A stretch of 40,149 nt of DNA from Candidatus Kurthia equi (GTDB lineage: Bacteria; Bacillota; Bacilli; Bacillales_A; Planococcaceae): contig JAGHSJ010000032.1 in the NCBI GenBank assembly GCA_018065935.1, positions 1-40,149 on the forward strand, written 5' to 3'. The notes beneath the pieces are model-generated. The model saw only the letters and a list, made by a program, of their open reading frames with translations, was not told the origin of the DNA and made no database searches. Positions within the stretch are counted from its first letter, which is position 1, and each line of letters opens with the position of its first letter. Below are positions 24,352 to 31,394 of the stretch, piece after piece. The position numbers were made by a program, and so were the translations under genes.

Positions 24352-25236
24352 ATGAAAGATCAATTTACATTGTTTGCTGAAGAAAAAATTTCAGTTCCCG
24401 GCTACGAGAATTGGTTATTAGTAGATGGGAACAACTTAATGAACAGGTGCTATTATGCTACCAGCGCTAGTTTGTCCGATGATGTAGTTCAACCTACAAA
24501 TGCTTGTAGCGGATTTGTTAAAGCCTGCCTTGCTTATAAGGATAAATTTCAAGCAAACATTGTTGTATTCTTTGATGAAGGAAAAGGTTTCCGGAAACGT
24601 TTATATCCACCTTATAAGGAAGGGCGTTCTGAAACACCAAAGCATTTAAAGACACAGTTTCCTATCATAAAAGATTTACTTGATTGGGCTAACATTCCTT
24701 ATTTTTGGAGTGAACAAGTAGAAGCTGATGATTTAATTAGTTCTGCTTGTAATTCATTAGGTGGTCATAAATATGTGGTATCTAATGACAAGGACTTACT
24801 TCAAGTTTTAAGCGAGGATGTTTCGATCATTGTCCGTAGAGGCAAAAACGATGTTATTATGACGCCTGAATTGTTTCGTGAGGAATGGGAAGGTTTAGAA
24901 CCTCGTCAGATTGTTGATTTCAAAGCATTAGCTGGTGATAGTTCTGACAATCTAACGGGTGTTGCTGGAATTGGTGATAAGGGGGCATTAAAACTTATTA
25001 AACACTTCCAGTACATTGAGCAGATTACGGTACCGTTTCCATCTGAATTGAAACGATATGAAAAATATTTTAACGGTGAGGGTGTAAAGGTTGCTGCATT
25101 TTTTAAGAAATTAACAACCTTAGTTTCATCAACACCTATTACGCTAAATAAATATGATGTGAACATCGAACGCCTTATTAATCGTTGTCAATACTACGAT
25201 ATAAAGTCGCTCGTAACACAGTTAATGAAAAGATAG
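24352..25236 (+). CDS. 5'-3' exonuclease (FEN-type, PolA N-domain-like)
   Basis: The 294-residue protein has the metal-binding layout of PolA-type 5' nucleases: WLLVDGNNLMNRCYY, the arch region RKRLYPPYKEGR, EQVEADDLIS, VVSNDKDLLQVL, then the helix-hairpin-helix part GDSSDNLTGVAGIGDKGALK. It should remove 5' flaps and RNA primers during lagging-strand synthesis. The N-terminus starts MKDQFTLFAEE, a QxxLF clamp-binding-like peptide ahead of the catalytic domain. It is co-transcribed with the Cys-rich gene. A terminator overlaps its end (25233-25255). Confidence 0.92.
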   Translation: MKDQFTLFAEEKISVPGYENWLLVDGNNLMNRCYYATSASLSDDVVQPTNACSGFVKACLAYKDKFQANIVVFFDEGKGFRKRLYPPYKEGRSETPKHLKTQFPIIKDLLDWANIPYFWSEQVEADDLISSACNSLGGHKYVVSNDKDLLQVLSEDVSIIVRRGKNDVIMTPELFREEWEGLEPRQIVDFKALAGDSSDNLTGVAGIGDKGALKLIKHFQYIEQITVPFPSELKRYEKYFNGEGVKVAAFFKKLTTLVSSTPITLNKYDVNIERLINRCQYYDIKSLVTQLMKR

Positions 25237-25265
25237 AGTGCATTTTGCGCTCTATTTTTATTTTT
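25233..25265 (+). terminator. Terminator overlapping the end of the exonuclease gene
   Basis: ATAGAGTGCA pairs with TGCGCTCTAT (one G.U), followed by two T tracts. Confidence 0.75.
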
Positions 25266-25272
25266 AGGAGGA

Positions 25273-25617
25273 ATGTTTATGTATGAAAAGTTTTGGTCTT
25301 GTATAGAAAATGCAGCCAAACCTAACATTACAGCTGAAATTTTAGCTCGAACGTATACGAATCCAAAATCTGAGGTACTAAAAGATATTCTTCCATTCTT
25401 TAATGAATGGACTATTGAAGATTTTGAAAACATAGTAGACGAAGTGCTTATTATGCCGCCTTTAGAAGGGGAACGAATATACACTGAAAAATTTGGAGAG
25501 GTCGGTATTGCACCGTATCTCGATTTCAATGAAGGCTATAATTTGGCGGAGCTGCCGGAAGCAGTTTGGGAGCATGCTGGACTAATTAAAGCACAGGATA
25601 AAAAGAAATTCTTTTAA
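25273..25617 (+). CDS. Unknown protein, first gene of three-gene unit A
   Basis: This 114-residue acidic protein shares a helical core with the gene at 27268-27600: KSEVLKDILPFFNEW...IEDFENIVDEV here and KSKALGDIRALMD...FEELEDLYSEI there. Both end in a Lys-rich tip with Phe (KKKFF here, KKKFI there). No family is recognised. It is the first member of a unit of three genes (about 112, 170 and 362 residues) present twice in tandem, the last being E2-like. GGAGG precedes ATG. Confidence 0.6.
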   Translation: MFMYEKFWSCIENAAKPNITAEILARTYTNPKSEVLKDILPFFNEWTIEDFENIVDEVLIMPPLEGERIYTEKFGEVGIAPYLDFNEGYNLAELPEAVWEHAGLIKAQDKKKFF

Positions 25618-25625
25618 GGGAGCGA

Positions 25626-26147
25626 TTGGTATTGAAAACCTTATTAAACATGGAAGTTACACAAGCTGGTGAAGGAGATCGTCAAGTGATTTCACGAATT
25701 ATGACACGCTTGACGATTGCAAAATTATTTCAACAAGCCGGTAAAGATGTTTCAGAATTCAATTTTCATGGTGTCGCTGATGTTAAAGGATATAACGATG
25801 ATTATTATTCATTTAACGAAATGGTTTCTGACATCATTGAGTTTATTGAAGGTTTCGATTTAATTTATTCCTATGATGAAAGCACATCGACTCTCGAAGT
25901 TCAATTCCCGAAAAACATAACTAAAATGTTATGTTTTGATGAAGCACTTTCATTTGGTTGGAGTGGGATTGAAGATGGATTTTATGACGAGGAAGAAGAT
26001 TTTGAGGAAGAAGATTTTGATAACGAGGAGTCGCTTATTAGTTTAACGACTACATCGTTTAAATTTATTTTAAGAAAATACGACGGCGTGCCTATAAAGA
26101 TACTTACTACATTTTATGAGTTATTAAAGGAGAATGAATTGTTATGA
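25626..26147 (+). CDS. Unknown acidic protein, second gene of unit A
   Basis: The start is probably a TTG: 25626 or, better spaced from AAGGGAG, 25632 (KTLLNMEVTQ). The product has about 171 residues with a helical N-terminal part, a YNDDYYSF segment, a very acidic run around residues 120-135 (EEEDFEEEDFDNEE) and a C-terminal strand/helix (FKFILRKYDG). It corresponds in place and size to 27613-28119. Shared SYDDYW/YNDDYY-type segments hint at distant homology. Its stop overlaps the E2-like start (ATGA), so translation is coupled. Confidence 0.55.
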   Translation: MVLKTLLNMEVTQAGEGDRQVISRIMTRLTIAKLFQQAGKDVSEFNFHGVADVKGYNDDYYSFNEMVSDIIEFIEGFDLIYSYDESTSTLEVQFPKNITKMLCFDEALSFGWSGIEDGFYDEEEDFEEEDFDNEESLISLTTTSFKFILRKYDGVPIKILTTFYELLKENELL

Positions 26148-27232
26148 AAATTGTAGCAACAATGGAAGAAAATAAGCCGGTAAATGTTAAACGTTTTGAA
26201 AACGATGTGCTACTAGGAGAGCGTAATGTAAGCGTTACTGATTACTGCAATTCCTTAGCATCGGAATTACCGGTAGGTGCCTTTATTAAGGGATTATTAA
26301 ATAGTCAATCTGAAGTTCAAGAGTACCTTGAAAACATAGTGGACTATAAAGATTTTACGAGATTTATGAGCATGTTTATCCAAAAAGCACCATCAAATTG
26401 GTATTTGGACGACAATTCAATACTTACTATGAGCAATACTTTTGTGGGTAATTTGCCAAATGCCATTGTTGAAACTGAAGAAAGCATAGCTTTTGTTAGA
26501 AAGCTAGTTTCTGCATTGCCTGAAATGACGCTTAGCACGGCGTATTACGCATTATTTTTAGAAATGCTAAAAAAGATCCTTCATTCTAAAGATAAAACAA
26601 TGACGGAAACTGTAAGTGCAGTAGTGTTTTCTAATATTTTAAATTTTTTGGAGAAAGATGATATAGAAATAGTAAAGTCTACAATTTCAAATATTATTCC
26701 TAATTTAGATAACACGTGGTTTTCAAGTATGGTTCTTGAAGCTCAAAAAAAAACAACTAAGCCGATTGTTTATTATTCGGGGAAAATGCCCAAAAACTTT
26801 GATTATGTGTCTGTAACTGCTAGAGAAACAACATTTGTATATGATATACCGAAGCAGCTTTTAGAAACAATGTATCAAAGTCAAAAAATTGGGAAAGTTG
26901 GTTATCCACGCTTACTATTTATGTACACTTTAAAGGAAGATGGATTAGTGCGATCAATGCGATTATTTGCAGCTAAAGAGGGCGATAACCTTGATGAACA
27001 CATGACCATATATGAATATCCGTATTCACACGTATATGGTAGTGGTTCTGTTTGTTGGAATTTTAGCGATGTTACAGTCGATATGATGCCATATGCACAC
27101 GAACTATTTTTATCTAGTAACAATTCAAATCATGGTCGAGTAAACGCTTTTGATTTATTTATGGAGCAAAAAGACCTTGAATATGATGAATCGAAATTGA
27201 CCGTATTCGGTAAATTAGGAAGCGTACTTTAA
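26144..27232 (+). CDS. E2-like protein A (Prok-E2_D / PRTRC-B-like)
   Basis: The 362-residue protein has a variable helical N-terminal two-thirds. The C-terminal domain (about 210-345) is conserved with its paralogue at 28119: GKMPKNFDYVSV, YPRLLFMYTL, EYPYSHVYGSGSVCW with Cys304, and SNNSNHGRVNAFDLF with His330. A conserved Cys followed downstream by a conserved His is the pattern described for prokaryotic E2 family D, the PRTRC protein B group. These are thought to act like ubiquitin-conjugating enzymes alongside E1, JAB and Ubl genes, which follow within 4 kb. Assignment is from remembered family patterns. Catalysis is unproven. Confidence 0.65.
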   Translation: MKIVATMEENKPVNVKRFENDVLLGERNVSVTDYCNSLASELPVGAFIKGLLNSQSEVQEYLENIVDYKDFTRFMSMFIQKAPSNWYLDDNSILTMSNTFVGNLPNAIVETEESIAFVRKLVSALPEMTLSTAYYALFLEMLKKILHSKDKTMTETVSAVVFSNILNFLEKDDIEIVKSTISNIIPNLDNTWFSSMVLEAQKKTTKPIVYYSGKMPKNFDYVSVTARETTFVYDIPKQLLETMYQSQKIGKVGYPRLLFMYTLKEDGLVRSMRLFAAKEGDNLDEHMTIYEYPYSHVYGSGSVCWNFSDVTVDMMPYAHELFLSSNNSNHGRVNAFDLFMEQKDLEYDESKLTVFGKLGSVL

Positions 27233-27250
27233 TTAGTGCGCTTCTTTATT
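27219..27250 (+). terminator. Terminator between the tandem units, overlapping the gene end
   Basis: GAAGCGTAC (27219-27227) pairs with GTGCGCTTC (27236-27244), followed by T-rich sequence. It may reduce transcription into unit B. Confidence 0.6.
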
Positions 27251-27267
27251 TTAAAAGGAGAATTTTT

Positions 27268-27600
27268 ATGGATATTGAAAAAATAGCGAACCGTTTTTTC
27301 GCATTAGATAACGTGGAACAAGCTGAGGAAAAGAATTTATATTTGTTCCATCAAATTATTGTAAATAGTAAGTCCAAAGCTCTCGGTGATATTCGTGCAT
27401 TGATGGATACAACTTCTTTTGAAGAATTAGAAGATTTATATTCTGAAATCAAGTGGACGGAATGTATGGGGGAAGACGGCGAATCGTATCAAGTTTTAGG
27501 TAAAAAAGTGTTATTTCATATCGGAGAAAAAGATAATACTTATTTCAACAACTTTTTTTGGAAACAAGTAAAGCCAATTGAAAAGAAAAAATTTATTTAA
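27268..27600 (+). CDS. Unknown protein, first gene of three-gene unit B
   Basis: The 110-residue acidic protein is the positional and probable sequence counterpart of 25273-25617 (shared KSKALGDIRALMD / FEELEDLYSEI core and KKKFI end). The middle has a beta-like stretch (ESYQVLGKKVLFHIGEKD). Family unknown. AAAAGGAG precedes ATG. It lies 12 bp before the next gene and is part of the operon leading to E2-like protein B. Confidence 0.6.
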   Translation: MDIEKIANRFFALDNVEQAEEKNLYLFHQIIVNSKSKALGDIRALMDTTSFEELEDLYSEIKWTECMGEDGESYQVLGKKVLFHIGEKDNTYFNNFFWKQVKPIEKKKFI

Positions 27601-27612
27601 GGTGGGAACAAT

Positions 27613-28119
27613 ATGTTCGCAAATGTCCTTAGTTTTGATGAAAAAGAACAGTATTTATACACGCTAGATTTATTGCTAATAGTGAAGCTAATTGAGGAAT
27701 ATACAGATAAACGAATCAAAAATAATTTATCGATTTCTACGACGGTTTTTGGCCAGTATAGGTCTTATGATGATTATTGGTTCGGACTCGAATATTTTAT
27801 TGATAAATCAGATATTGGCTCAATTCAATATAACAACGAAGTTGCTCATGTACATTTAACATCCCTCAGTCAAGTATTTAACATACTAGAGGATTTTCAT
27901 GAGGAACAACGTGAAAATATCCTAGATATACTTCACGCTTGGACAGCCAAAGTAAGTAACCGAAATCAATATAATGATACCGCGCTTTATTACGTGGATG
28001 GTCCAGAAATAACAATTATAGCTGAACCATTAGATATGTACTCGTGGTATACGTTTTGCAAAAAGCTAATTGAATTAGACTCATTTTGTAAAGAACAATT
28101 AGAAGGGAAACTAATATAA
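27613..28119 (+). CDS. Unknown protein, second gene of unit B
   Basis: The 168-residue protein is acidic and alpha/beta, with YRSYDDYWFGLEYFI near residue 50 and a C-terminal helical part ending KEQLEGKLI. It is the counterpart of 25626-26147 by position and size, but similarity is weak by eye. The stop and the next ATG overlap by one base (TAATG), so translation is coupled to E2-like protein B. Confidence 0.6.
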   Translation: MFANVLSFDEKEQYLYTLDLLLIVKLIEEYTDKRIKNNLSISTTVFGQYRSYDDYWFGLEYFIDKSDIGSIQYNNEVAHVHLTSLSQVFNILEDFHEEQRENILDILHAWTAKVSNRNQYNDTALYYVDGPEITIIAEPLDMYSWYTFCKKLIELDSFCKEQLEGKLI

Positions 28120-29207
28120 TGACAAATTCATTAAAAATTACATTAGCAGATAACGCTTATCCAATTGTAGAAAGATTTCAAAATGACATGAAGGTAGGCG
28201 AGAAAAAAATAACGAAAGATGCTTTATTTGAGCAGTTAATTGATTTAACACCGATTGATAAAATTTTATATGTCCTCATGAATTCACGAATAGATGATTT
28301 AGAATTTTATCTTGGTAGCATTACGGATAAAGACCTAGCCGGTGCAGAATTCATAACGGCTGTTTTAAGTGGTTTGCCATTTACGATTAAAAATACAAGT
28401 AAACTTGATGAAACAATGGATTTGCTTTTTTCATTGGCGAATAATGATAGTTTATCACCTGAGAATTTTAATAAGCTCATTTTAAATTGGGGCGGAAAAA
28501 TTAAGGAATTTCCTGCTTTCACAGTTGAGCATTTAGATATAATGGAAACCATTGTAAAACGAGCGTTTCAACACGCTGATAATTGGAAAATGAAAAATCG
28601 CTTAGCTGATTTTTATAAGGCTCAATTGCGAGATTTAGGTGATACCGAAATAAAAGAATGGGTAATCAACCACCTTGACCAAGTACCTTTGCATGAATTA
28701 AAAGAGTATGTTCAACAGCTCGAAGATTCATCTAGGGAAACCGTTGTTTATAACATGGGAAAATTACCGAAGAATGCCGTGTTTGTGACGAGTTCAAATA
28801 GGGGCTTCACGTATTTTTATGACATTCCGATGGCTCAATATTCCGTGAAATTTGCAGCTGAACGATTTAATGATGTTGGGCATCCTCGTTTACTGTTTGG
28901 AATTACAGTGAGCAATAAGGGGATCGTTTCACAAGTTAAATTAGGTGCTTTAAAAACGGGTGAGGCAATCAATGAAAATACGGTTATTTACAAATACCCC
29001 TATTCGAATGTATTCGCTTCAGGCGTTGTTTGTTGGCGTGACTACCACGATTTAGATATTGATACGATTCCAATGATGTTCTTATCTGCACCAAACAATA
29101 GTCATTTAGGAGAGAATACTTTAGAGCTATTTAAACGCTTTGAAAACTCACCTTTTGATGAAGAACTGTTGGGTAATGGTGTGTGGCAATTGAGTCAATG
29201 GGTTTAA
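28119..29207 (+). CDS. E2-like protein B (Prok-E2_D / PRTRC-B-like)
   Basis: This paralogue of 26144-27232 has the same 362-residue length. The matching C-terminal domain has GKLPKNAVFVTS, HPRLLFGITV, KYPYSNVFASGVVCW with Cys305, and PNNSHLGENTLELF with His329. The N-terminal opening (PIVERFQNDMKVGEKKI) also matches protein A (NVKRFENDVLLGERNV). Two E2-like proteins next to a single E1-like and a single JAMM gene suggest two substrates or a heterodimer. Divergence along the whole length shows the duplication is old. Catalytic activity is inferred from family patterns only. Confidence 0.65.
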   Translation: MTNSLKITLADNAYPIVERFQNDMKVGEKKITKDALFEQLIDLTPIDKILYVLMNSRIDDLEFYLGSITDKDLAGAEFITAVLSGLPFTIKNTSKLDETMDLLFSLANNDSLSPENFNKLILNWGGKIKEFPAFTVEHLDIMETIVKRAFQHADNWKMKNRLADFYKAQLRDLGDTEIKEWVINHLDQVPLHELKEYVQQLEDSSRETVVYNMGKLPKNAVFVTSSNRGFTYFYDIPMAQYSVKFAAERFNDVGHPRLLFGITVSNKGIVSQVKLGALKTGEAINENTVIYKYPYSNVFASGVVCWRDYHDLDIDTIPMMFLSAPNNSHLGENTLELFKRFENSPFDEELLGNGVWQLSQWV

Positions 29208-29239
29208 TATTTTAAGTTGCGAGTGCTAGTAAAAATCGC

Positions 29240-29385
29240 TATACTATATGTAATATCTTTTTTTATTGCACTCTTAGCTTAACCATACGGTGAAAGCTTT
29301 TACTAACACTTCTTTGAAAAGTGTTCATTCCATTTACCTTATAAAAGGGTTTGGTGTGTACATTTGTCGAAGAAGTGTTTTTTTT
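29240..29385 (+). promoter_or_regulatory. Leader RNA copy 6 ahead of the Ubl-JAMM/E1/dnaX operon
   Basis: TTGCGA, 17 bp and TATACT (29240-29245) form the promoter. After 36 nt comes AGCTT (29276-29280) with AAGCT (29294-29298) around ACC-ATAC-GGT. The terminator pairs AACACTTCTT (29305-29314) with AAGAAGTGTT (29370-29379), and T residues run to 29385. The local alternative is ACACTT with AAGTGT (ending 29322), the clearest antiterminator-like alternative of the set. Confidence 0.85.
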
Positions 29386-29427
29386 GTGCATTTTCTAAGA
29401 TAAATAAATTATTAGGAGGGCTTTATA

Positions 29428-30534
29428 ATGAGCCTAGAAACAACTATTTTTGACATGGGAGTAACAGATACAACTCCTGAAGTAAAAGAGGAAAAGAAAC
29501 CACAGGACAATTCAATTAAGGCGAAATCAGCACCAAAACCAAGAACAAAAGTTGAGGAAAAACCAATTTTTGTTCAAGGTGATTGGGTAATTCACTTCCC
29601 TACAGAATCATTTGAGGTTAGTGACTTTGTTGAAGAAATTCCTGAAGCTGGCGTAACTTTAGAAGAAGTCCGTCAAGGTATTGAACGTCACTTCCCAAAA
29701 TTCAGTGCTGCACGTACTCGATGGGATGTAGATGAAGAAAATAAACGATTATTCCCTGATGCCTTTGCTGGCTCTAAAGGAATGATTACATTAGGAGAAG
29801 AAGGCCGTTTTGCGCCTTCTTTTTTTAATGATTTATCTGATGCTCTCGCTTCTGATAAAAAATTTCGTTATTTATTATCAAATGATGGAATGATTTATGC
29901 GCTATATCAATCGGTTAGTGGCTTAATAATTGTTCCAGCTGAATTTGATGATGAAACAAGAGATAAAATCGTAACAGCTTGTGGTTATCAAAATTTTTCA
30001 CAATTACCAGGTAAGTTTACTCCAACTTTTGAGTGGCATTTACCAAAGATCCCAAACAAGATACTACGCCAAATTGTCGGCTTTTTCCGTTCGTATGTAA
30101 TGGAAAGCGCTCAATATGAAGTGGCGCTGCGTGTCTATTGGGATAATGTTGTGAATGAGTTTATCGTGGATTGCCCGAAGCAAACTGTTACGCCGGTTCT
30201 CATTCATTTTGAACAAATGGAACAATACGCGGGTGTTAATGCCTTGCGCTATATTCCTGTGCTAGAAATTCATTCTCATAATGTCATGCGTGCTTTCTTT
30301 AGCAGCACCGATGATGAAAACGAGCAATCTTTTAACACAACTTTTGGGGTGTTTGGAGTGTTTGGTCGTCTGAATCGTGAAGCTTATGAAATGGTTTTCC
30401 GCGCCAAAATGAAAGACCAGGCTCTTGAAATTCAAGTAAACGAAATTTTTGAATTAAACGAAGAACATGATGACTATTCATTCCCGCAACATTGGAATGC
30501 AAATGTGAAAGTAAAGGACGGTTTTTACCTATGA
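29428..30534 (+). CDS. JAMM/JAB metalloprotease with apparent N-terminal ubiquitin-like domain
   Basis: The 368-residue protein has three parts. Residues 1-48 are a flexible, Lys/Glu/Pro-rich tail. Residues about 52-118 (WVIHFPTESFEV...TLEEVRQGIERHFPKFSAAR...AFAGSKG) resemble the small PRTRC protein C/Prok_Ub type, including a GSKG end at 115-118. Residues about 190-368 are a JAMM domain with EIHSHNVMRAFFSSTDDENE: His282, His284, Ser292 and Asp295 give the full HxH-x7-S-x2-D motif. JAMM enzymes remove or process ubiquitin-like proteins. A Ubl fused upstream of its own protease could be self-cleaved after the glycine. It precedes the E1 gene by an ATGA overlap. The Ubl call is inference. Confidence 0.8.
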   Translation: MSLETTIFDMGVTDTTPEVKEEKKPQDNSIKAKSAPKPRTKVEEKPIFVQGDWVIHFPTESFEVSDFVEEIPEAGVTLEEVRQGIERHFPKFSAARTRWDVDEENKRLFPDAFAGSKGMITLGEEGRFAPSFFNDLSDALASDKKFRYLLSNDGMIYALYQSVSGLIIVPAEFDDETRDKIVTACGYQNFSQLPGKFTPTFEWHLPKIPNKILRQIVGFFRSYVMESAQYEVALRVYWDNVVNEFIVDCPKQTVTPVLIHFEQMEQYAGVNALRYIPVLEIHSHNVMRAFFSSTDDENEQSFNTTFGVFGVFGRLNREAYEMVFRAKMKDQALEIQVNEIFELNEEHDDYSFPQHWNANVKVKDGFYL

Positions 30535-31367
30535 GAATTATGAAAAACAAGCATTTTAATATCGTTTTATTAGGTGTTGGAGCTAACGGTTCTCACTTTT
30601 TACGAAGTTTGTTACAGGACATGGCAAATTATAAATCGAAAGGTTTATCGGTAAGGCTCGTAATTGCTGATGGTGATCAGGTAGAGGCGAAAAATATTGC
30701 TAATCAGTTATTCGATCAAGATGATGTCGGTGAATACAAAGTGCAAGCCTTAGCTGAACGCTACGGTCAACATTATGGCATTGACATTTTGGCTTATCGA
30801 GAATACGTTACTGATATTGAAACACTTGAAAAGCTTTTTGATGATAATGAAGGGCAACGTATTCTTATTGGCTGTTTAGACAATAATCGTACTCGTCAAC
30901 TATTACATGAGTTTTTCGAAACACAGGATGATTTAATTTACATTGATGCTGGTGTTGAAGGTGTCATTATGAAAGAAGAAATTAAAAAGATGCCCGAATG
31001 CACCCACATGACACAAGACCAAATTAATCAAATGATTATGGGAAGTGGCTTTTCAGGTCAAGTTGTAACCGGGATTAAATATCGTGGTGAGGAAGTGCTT
31101 GCACCACTCTGTACGGTTTATCCAAACGTATTGAGTGACCAAGAATCGGTTTTCCCAACGCAAACTTGCGCGGAAACTTTAAACAACCCTCAACGATTAG
31201 AAACTAATAAAATGGCGGCTCAAATGCTGAATATCGTAATGAACAATCTATTTCATACAGGTGATGTTTACCAACATGAAATTCAATTTCATGCACGATA
31301 CGGTACGTCCGTTGCCAATATGATTTCAATGAAACAAGAAAAATATTTTAAGGAAATTAGCAAATAA
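30531..31367 (+). CDS. E1/ThiF-like adenylating enzyme (PRTRC ThiF-like)
   Basis: ATG 30531, within an ATGA overlap with the JAMM gene, gives 278 residues. An alternative is ATG 30540. The Rossmann nucleotide site GVGANGSHFLRSL has Gly15, Gly17 and Gly20. A second signature, VIADGDQVEAKNIANQLF then DDVGEYKVQALAERY, matches the E1/ThiF pattern, but the Arg usually found before Gln (N-x-x-R-Q) is Asn here. IGCLDNNRTRQLL follows, and TQTCAETL with Cys213 is a candidate catalytic cysteine. E1 enzymes adenylate the C-terminus of a Ubl. Its partners should be the Ubl-JAMM and the two E2-like proteins. Confidence 0.8.
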   Translation: MRIMKNKHFNIVLLGVGANGSHFLRSLLQDMANYKSKGLSVRLVIADGDQVEAKNIANQLFDQDDVGEYKVQALAERYGQHYGIDILAYREYVTDIETLEKLFDDNEGQRILIGCLDNNRTRQLLHEFFETQDDLIYIDAGVEGVIMKEEIKKMPECTHMTQDQINQMIMGSGFSGQVVTGIKYRGEEVLAPLCTVYPNVLSDQESVFPTQTCAETLNNPQRLETNKMAAQMLNIVMNNLFHTGDVYQHEIQFHARYGTSVANMISMKQEKYFKEISK

Positions 31368-31394
31368 CTTGCTAAATTAATGGGGGATTTTATT

